A DNA stretch of 34,773 bases, from assembly GCA_902780695.1 (NCBI GenBank), contig CACZGM010000015.1, positions 1 through 34,773 on the forward strand, read 5' to 3'. Shown piece after piece: positions 1-7,974 of the stretch. The stretch's first letter is position 1; each line of letters begins with the position of its first letter. Source of the stretch: an uncultured Ruminococcus sp. (GTDB taxonomy: Bacteria > Bacillota > Clostridia > Oscillospirales > Ruminococcaceae). The notes beneath the pieces are model-generated. The model was given only the letters and a program-made list of their open reading frames with translations. It ran no database searches and was not told where the DNA came from. A program made the position numbers and the translations under genes.

Positions 1-240
1 TTGGCTATGAAATACAGCTGTCGTGGGCGGCGACCCGCCGCAAAATGAAAAGTGGTATCTTATTCAAACACTGCATTTCAGCCTTTGCCCGACATTCGGA
101 TTGGCTATGAAATACACTGTCGTGGGCGGCGACCCGCCGCAAAATGAAAAGTGGTATCTTATTCAAACACTGCATTTCAGCCTTTGCCCGATATTCGGAT
201 TGGTTATGAAATACAGCTGTCGTGGGCGGCGACTCGCCGC
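1..240. repeat. Tandem 99/100-bp intergenic repeat, about 2.4 copies
   Basis: Copies begin at 1, 101 and 200 with the same opening (TTGGCTATGAAATACA) and differ by only a few bases. The third copy stops at 240, where the HPr-like pseudogene begins. Each copy carries a perfect hairpin, GCGGCG-ACC-CGCCGC (loop ACT in the third copy). The unequal 100/99 spacing, which shifts the reading frame between copies, argues against a coding repeat. The array runs off the left edge of the window, so the total copy number is unknown. There is no transposase and no spacer variation, so it is not a CRISPR array. Confidence 0.85.
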
Positions 241-467
241 TTATTTTACGATAAAGTCGGAGATAGCTTCTTCAAACTCGGATGTATCCTCGTCGGTATG
301 AGCTACGAGCTTCAGCTCCTTGGAGAGATCTACATTCCCATTATGGACTTTGCATCTATGGCGTATCTTCCGGAGATAAGGTCGATATCGAAATCAAATC
401 CCATTACCGTAGCAACAAATCTTTTAACATCTTCAATAGTAACTATTCTTACATTATATTCTTTCAT
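241..467 (-). pseudogene. Frameshifted HPr-like protein (paralog of the next gene)
   Basis: Reading the minus strand from ATG at 467 gives an HPr-like N-terminus (MKEYNVRIVTIEDVK) up to the conserved KSIMGM, then an immediate stop. A shifted frame resumes with VDLSKELKLVAHTDEDT and runs to a TAA at 241-243. The two halves together align along the whole intact neighbour at 536-766. The break is near 327-332; losing 7 bases (or gaining 2) relative to an intact ancestor would explain it. A GAGAG/AGGAAA ribosome-binding region precedes the ATG. It lies 68 bases downstream of the intact paralog and was probably co-transcribed with it. A sequencing error is possible but would have to hit this exact site. 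Confidence 0.75.
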
Positions 468-535
468 ACTCTCATTTCCTTTCTTTTGTTCTGCACATTA
501 TTTCTCTTTTATCTTTTCTTTCTGTTAAATACGGA

Positions 536-766
536 TCACTTTCTTACTATATGCTCCGCTACATCATCAAGGAAATCTGTCTTGTCGCTGTGTACCGTCA
601 TTTCTATTTCGCGTCCGAGATCAAGACTGAATATTCCCATTATAGATTTACCGTCAACTGTATATTTACCCAGCGAAAGATCAATGTCATAGGAATACAT
701 ATTCGCTTTCTTTACGAAATCTTTGACATCATCGATACTTACAAGCTTAACTATCGCCTTTATCAT
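536..766 (-). CDS. HPr-like domain protein lacking the catalytic histidine
   Basis: This 76-residue protein has the size and fold pattern of the PTS phosphocarrier HPr. It includes the conserved helix-2 segment GKSIMG (Ser41), which is where HPr kinase phosphorylates Ser46 of Bacillus HPr. The active-site loop around His15 (G-[IL]-H-A-R-P-A) is missing: residues 10-20 read SIDDVKDFVKK. It therefore cannot carry phosphate from enzyme I in the usual way, although a regulatory or structural role is possible. ATG at 766 is preferred over the upstream GTG at 775 because GGTGGAAAG lies just before it. A promoter is visible upstream at 796-828. No other PTS genes are nearby, so the function is unknown. 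Confidence 0.8.
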   Translation of the reverse strand: MIKAIVKLVSIDDVKDFVKKANMYSYDIDLSLGKYTVDGKSIMGIFSLDLGREIEMTVHSDKTDFLDDVAEHIVRK

Positions 767-795
767 TCTTTCCACCGTTCCTTTTCCGTATCTTG

Positions 796-828
796 ATTAT
801 ATAATAGCAGAAAAAATTTGAATGTCAA
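796..828 (-). promoter_or_regulatory. Sigma-A-type promoter for the HPr-like genes
   Basis: On the minus strand a perfect -35 TTGACA (828-823) is followed by a 17-base spacer and ATTATA (805-800). This overlaps a perfect TATAAT (801-796) that sits at a longer 21-base spacing. It lies about 30 bases upstream of the HPr-like start codon. Confidence 0.6.
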
Positions 829-920
829 GCCTTTAAAACGAATTTCGGAGTTTTTGGTGGATTTATTAATTCAGCCAAAATATTTTTGTTACATTTGCAC
901 AATACAGGAGTTGTCGAATT

Positions 921-2207
921 ATGAAATATGCTATAATAACCTTCGGCTGCAAAGTCAACCAATACGAGAGTACCGCTATCGACAATGCCATGCGAGGTGC
1001 GGGATTTGAATACTGTGACTTGCCGGAGAACGCAGATATCGTGATCGTGAATTCCTGCTCCGTGACCGAGAACGGTGATAAAAAAGCAAAGCACGCAGTG
1101 CGCAGCGCTAAAAAGCAAAGTGCAGACACTATCGTCGTCCTTACAGGATGCTTCCCGCAGGCATTTCCCGAAGCAGCAGCACAGTGCGGAGCAGATATCG
1201 TCTGCGGAACCGCACACCGAGCCGGGATACCGGAGCTTATCCGCGCATTTACCGAAAAACGGGATATCTGTCCCGATATGACACTCCCGGCCGCATTCGA
1301 GGAACCGGAAATGCCGAAAACTACCGGCAAGACACGGGCGTTCATAAAGATCGAGGACGGCTGTGACCGCTACTGTTCCTATTGCGTGATACCTTATGCA
1401 CGCGGAAAAGTGCGTTCACGCGGTCTTGAAGCAATAGAACGGGAGGCAAGGCTGTGCGCGGCAGAGGGTCACCACGAGGTCGTGCTTGTCGGTATCAACC
1501 TGTCCCGTTATGGTTCGGATATCGGGCTTGACCTTGCTGACGCGGTGAATGCCGCTTCCCTGCCCGACGGTATCGTGCGGGTGCGGCTTTCGTCCCTTGA
1601 ACCTGAGCTTATGACATCCGAGCTGATCGAAAAGCTGGCTGCGAACAAGAAGCTCTGTCCGCATTTTCATCTTTCGCTCCAAAGCGGCTGTGACGCTACT
1701 CTCAAACGCATGAACAGGCACTATACCGCACAGGAATACCTTGATATAGTTAACCGGCTGAAAAGCAGTTTTCCGGATTGTGCGGTGACTACCGACGTTA
1801 TGGTCGGATTCGCGGGAGAGACTGACGAGGAATTTGCACAGTCCCTCGACTTTGTCCGCAATGCCGGATTCGCACGCGTTCATGTGTTCACCTACTCTGT
1901 TCGCGGCGGAACAGCTGCGGAAAAGCGCACAGATCACATTCCCGAACCGGTAAAAGCGGAACGCTACGCGAAAATGTCTGCTTTAGCGGAGACTGTTTAT
2001 GCTGATTTTCTCGCCTCCAATGTCGGCAAGACCTTCGATGTTCTCATTCAGAAACGCACTTCCCCGGATTTTGCCGCGGGACTTACGCCAAACTATGTTC
2101 CGGTGCGCATTTACGGCTCTGACGCAAAAAAACACGATATAGTGCGGGTAAAACTCACGGACGCAGAGAACGGCTGCTGTAAAGGAGAACCCGAGAATGA
2201 ATCATAA
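921..2207 (+). CDS. mtaB: tRNA threonylcarbamoyladenosine (t6A37) methylthiotransferase MtaB
   Basis: A radical-SAM enzyme of 428 residues that adds a methylthio group to t6A37 of tRNAs reading ANN codons. The N-terminal MTTase domain carries its three cluster cysteines at C10 (TFGCKVNQYES), C46 (NSCSV) and C77 (TGCFP). The radical-SAM CxxxCxxC follows at C148/C152/C155 (GCDRYCSYCVIPYARG). The TFGCKVNQYES opening is typical of MtaB rather than MiaB or RimO. The C-terminal part from about residue 350 fits a TRAM-like domain. CAGGAG at 905-910 sets the ATG. The HAD gene downstream overlaps its end by 11 bases, so the two are translationally linked. I see no convincing promoter in 830-904. Confidence 0.93.
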   Translation: MKYAIITFGCKVNQYESTAIDNAMRGAGFEYCDLPENADIVIVNSCSVTENGDKKAKHAVRSAKKQSADTIVVLTGCFPQAFPEAAAQCGADIVCGTAHRAGIPELIRAFTEKRDICPDMTLPAAFEEPEMPKTTGKTRAFIKIEDGCDRYCSYCVIPYARGKVRSRGLEAIEREARLCAAEGHHEVVLVGINLSRYGSDIGLDLADAVNAASLPDGIVRVRLSSLEPELMTSELIEKLAANKKLCPHFHLSLQSGCDATLKRMNRHYTAQEYLDIVNRLKSSFPDCAVTTDVMVGFAGETDEEFAQSLDFVRNAGFARVHVFTYSVRGGTAAEKRTDHIPEPVKAERYAKMSALAETVYADFLASNVGKTFDVLIQKRTSPDFAAGLTPNYVPVRIYGSDAKKHDIVRVKLTDAENGCCKGEPENES

Positions 2208-2916
2208 TCTGCTGTTTGATCTTGATCAGACTTTGCTCGTCTTCCACGCGTCCGAACGTATTGCGCTGAAAGCTGTAATGGAGAAGATGCATCAGACGTT
2301 CACAGAAGATCACTATGCTTTCTTTAAGCAGTGCAATAAGAAACTATGGCTTGAATTTGAAAAAGGAGCGATATCCAAGCCGGAATTGTTTGAAGCAAGG
2401 TTCAGATGCCTATTTGAAGAGTACGGCTGCGATACGCACAGCTTGGATCTCCTTAAAATAAACAGCGATTTCATTGACATAATGTCGCAGAACGGCGTAT
2501 TGATGGACGGCGCGTCCGGATTTATTGAAAAGCTCCGGAAAAGTCTGCCCGATGCACGAATTTATATCGTCACAAACGGCGTTAGAAGAAATGCTATGGG
2601 CAGGATAAACTCCACCGGGCTGAAAGATTATATATGCGATGTTTTTGTAAGTGAGTCAATGGGAACAGTAAAACCGTCACGCGAATATTTTGATATCGTA
2701 AAAAAGACGATAGGCGACCCGGATGAAACATACATCGTCATAGGAGATTCGCTTTCGTCCGATATGCTCGGAGCCAGAAATTCCGGACTCACAAGCTGCT
2801 GGTTCATGCCGGAAGGTGATACGGAAAGCGCGGTAAGAGAATACGCGATAGACTACACCGCTTCCTCTTTCGATGAACTGTATGACATAATAATGAAATG
2901 GTCCTGCACCGTATAA
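2197..2916 (+). CDS. HAD-superfamily hydrolase, YjjG/pyrimidine 5'-nucleotidase-like
   Basis: A cytosolic 239-residue phosphatase of the haloacid dehalogenase superfamily. Motif I is FDLDQT (nucleophile Asp8, acid/base Asp10), followed by a helical cap of about 80 residues. Motif II is VTNG, the motif III lysine lies in GTVKPS, and motif IV is IGDSLSSDMLGA. The layout matches the YjjG family of nucleoside monophosphate phosphatases acting on dUMP, dTMP and pyrimidine analogues, but substrate cannot be read from sequence. An AAAGGAG site inside the end of mtaB precedes the ATG. Base composition is a little more AT-rich than mtaB. A strong terminator follows immediately. Confidence 0.85.
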   Translation: MNHNLLFDLDQTLLVFHASERIALKAVMEKMHQTFTEDHYAFFKQCNKKLWLEFEKGAISKPELFEARFRCLFEEYGCDTHSLDLLKINSDFIDIMSQNGVLMDGASGFIEKLRKSLPDARIYIVTNGVRRNAMGRINSTGLKDYICDVFVSESMGTVKPSREYFDIVKKTIGDPDETYIVIGDSLSSDMLGARNSGLTSCWFMPEGDTESAVREYAIDYTASSFDELYDIIMKWSCTV

Positions 2917-2920
2917 AGAA

Positions 2921-2956
2921 ACCGGTGTCCGTCATAATACGGACACCGGTATTTTT
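2921..2956 (+). terminator. Intrinsic terminator of mtaB-HAD operon, between convergent operons
   Basis: A perfect 12-bp stem (ACCGGTGTCCGT, 2921-2932, with its complement at 2939-2950) has a 6-base loop and is followed by ATTTTT. It lies between the plus-strand HAD gene and the minus-strand mgsA, so it could stop transcription from both sides. The T-run favours the plus strand. Confidence 0.85.
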
Positions 2957-2974
2957 CATATTCACATATCTGAA

Positions 2975-3373
2975 TTACGTTCTTACTATATCTCTCCAGT
3001 CAAGGTCTCCGCGTTCAAGAGCGTGGATAAGCGCCTCACCCGTAGCAATATTGGTCGCAACGGGGATATTATGCACATCGCTGAGACGCAGCAGCGTCAT
3101 TTCGTTAGGCTCGTGAGCCTTTGCGCTGAGCGGATCGCGGAAGAAGAAAAGAACGTCGATCTCATTGCAGGAAATACGCGCGGCTATCTGCTGATCTCCG
3201 CCCTGAGAACCGCTGAGATATCTCTGGATATTAAGACCTGTGGCTTCCGCAACAAGTTTTCCCGTAGTACCGGTAGCGCAGAGATTATGTCTGCTGAGTA
3301 CACCACAGTACGCAATGCAGAACTGCACCATAAGTTCTTTTTTTGAATCGTGGGCTATGAGAGCAATATTCAA
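2975..3373 (-). CDS. mgsA: Methylglyoxal synthase
   Basis: Converts dihydroxyacetone phosphate to methylglyoxal and phosphate, a glycolytic bypass used when phosphate is scarce. The 132-residue product has the family landmarks in order: IALIAHD, CATGTTG (phosphate-binding loop), [14 protein letters not shown] with the catalytic aspartate, FFFRDPL, and [13 protein letters not shown]. The start is TTG at 3373, supported by AAGGCGG about 10 bases upstream; no ATG gives the N-terminal strand. It follows the minD-like gene by 34 bases and is probably co-transcribed with it. mgsA is often placed near min/rod genes in Clostridia. Confidence 0.93.
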   Translation of the reverse strand: MNIALIAHDSKKELMVQFCIAYCGVLSRHNLCATGTTGKLVAEATGLNIQRYLSGSQGGDQQIAARISCNEIDVLFFFRDPLSAKAHEPNEMTLLRLSDVHNIPVATNIATGEALIHALERGDLDWRDIVRT

Positions 3374-3407
3374 TTATAACACCGCCTTTTATATAAATTA
3401 TTGGATA

Positions 3408-4145
3408 TCAGTCGATATTAATCGAGAGCGGGACTCTCTCGCCGAGAATTCTTCTCGAAATAGCGTCGTAAGCCTTGAAGCCTGTGCTTCCCTTCGGGAG
3501 CGGCTTTCCCTTTGAACCGCATACTCTTATCTCGCTGTCCTCCGGAACAACGCCGATAAGCGGGATACCGACGGTATCCATTACCTCATCAAGGTCATAC
3601 AGGACTTCCTCATCCTTGAACCTTACCGGAACCTTATTGATGATAAGTCTCTGATTTACGCAGTTCTTGACATAAAGGAAGTCGGAAAGCATCTGTCCGT
3701 CTCTTACGCAGACTGTATCCGGCGTGGTTACCATAAGTATGAGATCGGCAGCCTTTATAACGCTGAATACAGAGCTTCCGATACCCGCGGTATCCATGAT
3801 GATGTAGTCGAAATACTGACGCATCTCTTCACATACGCCGATAACCTTTTCGGGGTTTATCTCGATGAACGGGTTCTTGGTCGCGCAGACGAGGGACAGA
3901 TTCTCACTTCTGTCAACCTTTGTCGCGGCATTGAGTATATCTATCTTGCCTTCAAGGTACTCACCTATATCATGACGCACATTTCCGTTTATACCGAGAA
4001 TGATATCCTGGCATCTCAGACCGAAGTCAAGCTCGACGATGAGCGTCTTCTTTCCCTGATACGCAAGACAGGATGCGATATTTGCAGAAGTAGTGGACTT
4101 TCCGGTTCCGCCTTTTCCGGCAGTTACAGCAATTATCTGTGACAT
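3408..4145 (-). CDS. minD: MinD-like ParA-family ATPase without a membrane-targeting tail
   Basis: A 245-residue P-loop ATPase of the MinD/ParA group. The deviant Walker A is GKGGTGKST (K11, K16), switch I follows around VELDFGLR, and the Walker B region is IIMDTAGIGSS. ATG at 4145 is chosen over the longer frame because GGAGG lies 9 bases before it. Septum-site MinD normally ends in an amphipathic helix that binds membrane and pairs with MinC. This protein ends right after the ILGERVPL segment with only five more residues, and no minC or minE is in the window. The call is firm for the family; a septum-placement role is uncertain. Confidence 0.8.
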   Translation of the reverse strand: MSQIIAVTAGKGGTGKSTTSANIASCLAYQGKKTLIVELDFGLRCQDIILGINGNVRHDIGEYLEGKIDILNAATKVDRSENLSLVCATKNPFIEINPEKVIGVCEEMRQYFDYIIMDTAGIGSSVFSVIKAADLILMVTTPDTVCVRDGQMLSDFLYVKNCVNQRLIINKVPVRFKDEEVLYDLDEVMDTVGIPLIGVVPEDSEIRVCGSKGKPLPKGSTGFKAYDAISRRILGERVPLSINID

Positions 4146-4242
4146 TACGATTACCTCCGTGATAAAGCTGAATCCGTCATTGAACATGGGTCGCAGCCGA
4201 ACCGAAACAGCCTTATACATACTCTTTCATATTAACAATTAT

Positions 4243-4271
4243 ATTGTATCACATTTTTTTAAATTTTTAAA
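4243..4271 (-). promoter_or_regulatory. Promoter of minD-mgsA
   Basis: On the minus strand TTTAAA (4271-4266), a 17-base spacer and TACAAT (4248-4243) lie about 100 bases upstream of the minD-like start, in a very AT-rich stretch (4240-4300). The -10 is good and the -35 is weak. Confidence 0.5.
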
Positions 4272-4348
4272 GTACTTTTTTTAATTTACAAGCAATTTCG
4301 TGAAAACTGCAACGAAAAAAGAATATTTGTTTGTGCATCTTGTACAGC

Positions 4349-4379
4349 AAAAACTCCCTCCGCAGTACAGCAGAGGGAG
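4349..4379 (-). terminator. Terminator of the mreBCD-PBP2 operon
   Basis: Stem CTCCCTC (4354-4360) pairs with GAGGGAG (4373-4379) and can be extended by three further pairs, one of them a G-T wobble. On the minus strand it is followed by TTTTT (4353-4349). It sits 20 bases after the PBP2 stop codon. Confidence 0.8.
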
Positions 4380-4398
4380 AAAAAACTATTTTTATTGT

Positions 4399-6435
4399 TT
4401 ATCTGCGTTTCCACGGTGAAACGATTATGCCGTTCTCGTCGATATCCGCCTGATAATCGTGATAAATAAAGCAGTCTATGATGTTTCTGACCATATATCT
4501 CGAATACTCACCCTTTTCAAGCACTACACCGAAGGCTATCTGGGGATCCTCTGCGGGGTAGTAGCCCATTACCGTGGAATTGTACACGCCCGGAGAACCG
4601 GATTCCGGCGTACCCGTCTTTATGGCGACGCTGTACGGCAGCCCGTCAAAATTCCACTTTGCGGAGCCCGTAGGCCAGTTCACAAGTGTCGATACCGCGA
4701 TCATTCCCTCGCGGACTATACCGAATGCATCGTTCCTGTTCTCGATCGTTCCGGCGATCTGAGGCTCCGTCCTGTACAGCATCCCGTTCATATCGTAATC
4801 CCACACGGAGTCTATTACATAAGGCTTGTAACGTACACCGTCGTTGGCAAGTGTCATCGCCTGCACCGCAAGGTGAAGCGGGGTCACCATTGTATCAAGC
4901 TGACCGATAGCCGCCTGAAGCGTATTGCCGTTGTCCCAGGGTTCGCCGCGCAGCTTCTCGTACAGCTCCGGTGATGACATCTGCCCGGAAAGTCCGCCGA
5001 TTTCAAGTCCGAGATCGGTGCCGTATCCGAATTTCGCGGCAAAGCTGTCAAGCTCTCCGATACCGAGCCGTCTGCCGAGATCATAGAAAAAGATATTGCA
5101 CGACCATTTAAGGCAGTTCACCACATCGTAGCCGAGATGATATCCCGTGCATTTCGGGTGATAGTCGCTGTAGTAGGTATATACTCCCGTGCAGGTACAG
5201 CGGGTGCTCCTGTCTATGAGACCGTTTATCAGCCCGTCGGCGGCAGTTATCGTCTTGAATGCCGAGCCGGGACGGTACAGACCGCCGGTGCAGCGGTTGA
5301 GCATAGGGCTTCCCTCTATCGCCAGAACGGAAGCGTAATCCTCCACTGACTGCTTCAGATCATAGGTCGGATAATTCGCCATTCCAAGCACCGCACCGGT
5401 CTTTGCATCAAGCACGACCACCGCTCCCGCATCGCAGTCGTTTCCCCTGTCCGCGGTGTTGTTCAGCCAGTTTATGTGGTTCGCGAGTATCTCCTGCAGT
5501 GTTCGCTGTTCCTCGGTATCTATGGTTATCCTGACGCTGCTGCCGGCAGTGACTTCCTTCGTTATCGCGTCGGATATCGCCGCGCCGTTCTGATCGCGCA
5601 CAATGGTGCGGACTCCGTTCGTACCGCGCAGGACGCTCTCCATCGCTTTTTCCGTCCCGTACTTGCCTATCGTGTCGTTATAGCCGTACCCGTCGCTTTT
5701 CAGCGCGGCATACTCCTCCGGCGATATAGCTCCTACCGCACCGAGAACGTGCGGAGCGCTGTCTGTAATGACGTATTCACGCGTACTTTCCTCAACAGTA
5801 TCCACACCGGGCAGCTTCATACCGAGTTCTTTTATCCGTATGACAGTTTCCACGGAAACGTCGTCCGCAAGCACAAAGCGGTTCTCATAAGAAAAATCAC
5901 GCTTTTCCATTTCATAGCGGACCCCGCCGATCAGACGAATCTCCGCACGCGTATATTGATCCGTATCTATACCGTATTTCTTTGCCAAAGCGGAAACGCA
6001 GTTGTCCGGTGTAGCGTCGGCGTTTACGATTATGCGGGACTTGAAATCGCGCAGTATATCGGGATCGCTTTCCGTAAACTCAAACGGCTCAGTATAGCTT
6101 ATCGGAGCGGAATCGTTCCACTCCTCGCCTCCTGAACTCAGCACATTCACCGCCTTGAGCAGTATATCGTTCCTGCTGTCGGCAGGCAGGAACGCTTTTT
6201 GCAGTATCACTCTGTAAACGGGACGGTTCGTTGTCATGAGCCGCCCTGCACTGTCAAATATCTGTCCGCGTGTTGCGATTATCTCCTGCGAGGCGGTATA
6301 GCTGATCTCGGTCTGCGCGAGGTATTCATCACCCTCGACTATCTGCATCGTGATAAGTCGCACGGTACACAGGAACAGGCAGACGAAAACCAGCAGTATG
6401 AGCACTATCCGCCTGATAAGAAGCGTAACGTTCAT
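4399..6435 (-). CDS. Class B penicillin-binding protein 2 (elongation transpeptidase)
   Basis: A monofunctional D,D-transpeptidase of 678 residues that cross-links lateral-wall peptidoglycan as part of the elongasome. A single N-terminal membrane anchor covers residues 5-30, then comes the dimerisation/pedestal region from about 45 to 290. The transpeptidase domain has SxxK at S391-K394 (GSAFK), SxN at S445-N447 (SCN) and KTG at K606-G608 (KTGTPESG). All three catalytic motifs are intact. The ATG overlaps the mreD stop (ATGA), with GGGAGGAAAAG as ribosome-binding site. Position after mreBCD indicates the PBP2/MrdA role, although SpoVD/PBP2B-like proteins share this architecture. No rodA is adjacent. 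Confidence 0.92.
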   Translation of the reverse strand: MNVTLLIRRIVLILLVFVCLFLCTVRLITMQIVEGDEYLAQTEISYTASQEIIATRGQIFDSAGRLMTTNRPVYRVILQKAFLPADSRNDILLKAVNVLSSGGEEWNDSAPISYTEPFEFTESDPDILRDFKSRIIVNADATPDNCVSALAKKYGIDTDQYTRAEIRLIGGVRYEMEKRDFSYENRFVLADDVSVETVIRIKELGMKLPGVDTVEESTREYVITDSAPHVLGAVGAISPEEYAALKSDGYGYNDTIGKYGTEKAMESVLRGTNGVRTIVRDQNGAAISDAITKEVTAGSSVRITIDTEEQRTLQEILANHINWLNNTADRGNDCDAGAVVVLDAKTGAVLGMANYPTYDLKQSVEDYASVLAIEGSPMLNRCTGGLYRPGSAFKTITAADGLINGLIDRSTRCTCTGVYTYYSDYHPKCTGYHLGYDVVNCLKWSCNIFFYDLGRRLGIGELDSFAAKFGYGTDLGLEIGGLSGQMSSPELYEKLRGEPWDNGNTLQAAIGQLDTMVTPLHLAVQAMTLANDGVRYKPYVIDSVWDYDMNGMLYRTEPQIAGTIENRNDAFGIVREGMIAVSTLVNWPTGSAKWNFDGLPYSVAIKTGTPESGSPGVYNSTVMGYYPAEDPQIAFGVVLEKGEYSRYMVRNIIDCFIYHDYQADIDENGIIVSPWKRR

Positions 6436-7031
6436 CAGGTCTTTTCCTCCCGTTCTGCTGTGCTTTCTTCCTCCTGCCCGTCATATATGACATTGACCTC
6501 TTCCGTCCGCAGTCTGTATTCAGCCGTTCTCACCAGCAGATACACCGCCGGCGAAAGTATGAACGTTGCTGCTGCCGTAGGAAAAACTGAGGCGAACAGG
6601 ATATATTCGCCCTTCGGGATATTCCATATCGCGATATTGAACAGGTAATCCATCGCGAACTCAATGACCGTCGCGGCACCTGCAACTACGCAGAAATTGA
6701 ACAGATTAACACGAATAAGATTGCGTACCAGCAGCGACGAAACGACACATACCGACATCAGCCAGACAGCGCTGAACCCGAAAACAAATCCAAAAGCTAT
6801 ATCAGTCATAAGCCCGCAGAAAAGCGCGAAAATACACGAAGACAGCTCGTCCTCGAACATCGACACGGCTGCGGCAAGCGGAATAAGCAGCACCGGCTGC
6901 CACGCGCCGAATATGCCCGCACGCATCATAACATAGAAAAACAAAAGCATAAGCGCAAATATGCACCATTTCGCGAAACGGTACCGCTTTTCGGTGCGTG
7001 AGAGCTCCTCGCCAGCCGCTTTGTATCTCAT
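6435..7031 (-). CDS. mreD: Rod shape-determining protein MreD
   Basis: A small polytopic membrane protein of about 198 residues with roughly five hydrophobic segments and a short cytosolic tail. It is the usual third partner in the MreBCD elongation complex, bridging MreC and the membrane. ATG at 7031 (MRYKAAGEEL) is preferred over the TTG at 7052 because AGGACGAG lies just upstream and it leaves only a 1-base gap after the mreC stop. MreD is weakly conserved in sequence, so the call leans on membrane topology and position between mreC and PBP2. Confidence 0.85.
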   Translation of the reverse strand: MRYKAAGEELSRTEKRYRFAKWCIFALMLLFFYVMMRAGIFGAWQPVLLIPLAAAVSMFEDELSSCIFALFCGLMTDIAFGFVFGFSAVWLMSVCVVSSLLVRNLIRVNLFNFCVVAGAATVIEFAMDYLFNIAIWNIPKGEYILFASVFPTAAATFILSPAVYLLVRTAEYRLRTEEVNVIYDGQEEESTAEREEKT

Positions 7032-7032
7032 A

Positions 7033-7875
7033 TCACTCGTCCTGCCCCTCAAAACCGGTTATAACAAACACTTTCGTTACCTTGAATACGTCTTCCGCGG
7101 GCTGGATCACCGCATGCTTTGTAAGTCCGTTAGCGTCGCTGAAAACGCTCTTTACCGTCCCGAATACAACATCCTCCGGAAATACCGAGCTGCCGGAGGT
7201 TATAACAGCATCGCCGGGCTTGATATCGCCGCCCTTCGACACATAGCTCATCAGGCAGTACCCCGCTGCCGCGTATTCAGCATCGTTTTCGGTAATACCG
7301 ACGGTCTTGCTGCCCGCAGTCATCACTCCGACATTCACGTCGGGCGAAAGTACGGTCTTTACAACAGCGTAATGATCGGATATCTCACTTACAGTTCCTA
7401 CAAGTCCCACCGACGTGAACACCGGGTCGTACAGCGATATTCCGTCGGCTCTCCCGCGGTCTATCGTAAAGCCGCCGAATATGTCACCTGCATTTCTTGC
7501 GGTGACCGAGCACGGCGGTGACCATTTGTAATCGCCGTGAAGCTCCGCTATGCCGAGTATGCTGCGATACTGCTCGTTTTCACTGTCTGTACGCTCCTTT
7601 TCGAGTATCTGACCGTACATATCGGTGAGCATCTCTTTTAACTGCTCGTTCTCCGCCTTGTATTTCTGCGCGTTCACAAGGGTGTCGATAGTCTCATCCG
7701 TCCAGTCGCTGACCGCTTTTCCCGCAGTGACAAACGGCTGTGCTAACGTTTCGAGCACGCTTCTCGGAAATATTATGTTATTGCCCGATACCGCAGCGTA
7801 GATCATTATCCCGAAAACCAGCGCAAAAATGCAGACAATTATCTTGAATCTGGTGCTTTGAAAAAAATCCTTCAT
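7033..7875 (-). CDS. mreC: Rod shape-determining protein MreC
   Basis: A 280-residue bitopic protein. It has a short cytosolic N-terminus, one membrane span (about residues 10-30), a coiled coil (about 60-105, rich in K/E/Q with heptad spacing), and then the extracytoplasmic beta-rich core with the DPVFTSVGLVGTV region typical of MreC. It scaffolds PBP2 and MreD outside the membrane. No strong Shine-Dalgarno precedes the ATG at 7875. The 135-base spacer to mreB holds a hairpin and an inverted-repeat fragment (separate entries), so expression relative to mreB may be modulated. Confidence 0.92.
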   Translation of the reverse strand: MKDFFQSTRFKIIVCIFALVFGIMIYAAVSGNNIIFPRSVLETLAQPFVTAGKAVSDWTDETIDTLVNAQKYKAENEQLKEMLTDMYGQILEKERTDSENEQYRSILGIAELHGDYKWSPPCSVTARNAGDIFGGFTIDRGRADGISLYDPVFTSVGLVGTVSEISDHYAVVKTVLSPDVNVGVMTAGSKTVGITENDAEYAAAGYCLMSYVSKGGDIKPGDAVITSGSSVFPEDVVFGTVKSVFSDANGLTKHAVIQPAEDVFKVTKVFVITGFEGQDE

Positions 7876-7930
7876 ATTCTATACTGTTTAAGTCCCGTCA
7901 CAATTCAGAACCGCGTGCTAAACGCACATA

Positions 7931-7952
7931 ACAATTGTGGATTGTGCATTGT
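7931..7952. repeat. Short inverted-repeat element fragment in the mreB-mreC spacer
   Basis: ACAATTGTGG (7931-7940) is fused directly to ATTGTGCATTGT (7941-7952). Both words also occur in the spoIIIAH-spoIIIAG spacer, at 20879-20888 and 20943-20954, but there they are separated by 54 bases. This fragment looks like a shortened relative of that element. Confidence 0.5.
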
Positions 7953-7974
7953 AAATAGTGCATTTATCAAAATA

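Noticed and set aside
1-240. CRISPR-like appearance of the left-end repeats
   Set aside because: The whole 100-bp unit repeats without unique spacers, and no cas genes are present.
23-301. Repeat-containing plus-strand open frame at the left end
   Set aside because: The 100/99-base spacing changes frame between copies and the frame runs into the antisense of the HPr-like pseudogene; it is a by-product of the repeat.
830-904. Promoter for mtaB
   Set aside because: Only a weak TTGGTG/AAAATA pair can be drawn; not good enough to annotate.
5476-6135. 219-codon plus-strand open frame opposite PBP2
   Set aside because: Antisense shadow of the transpeptidase gene; no ribosome-binding site and no family resemblance.
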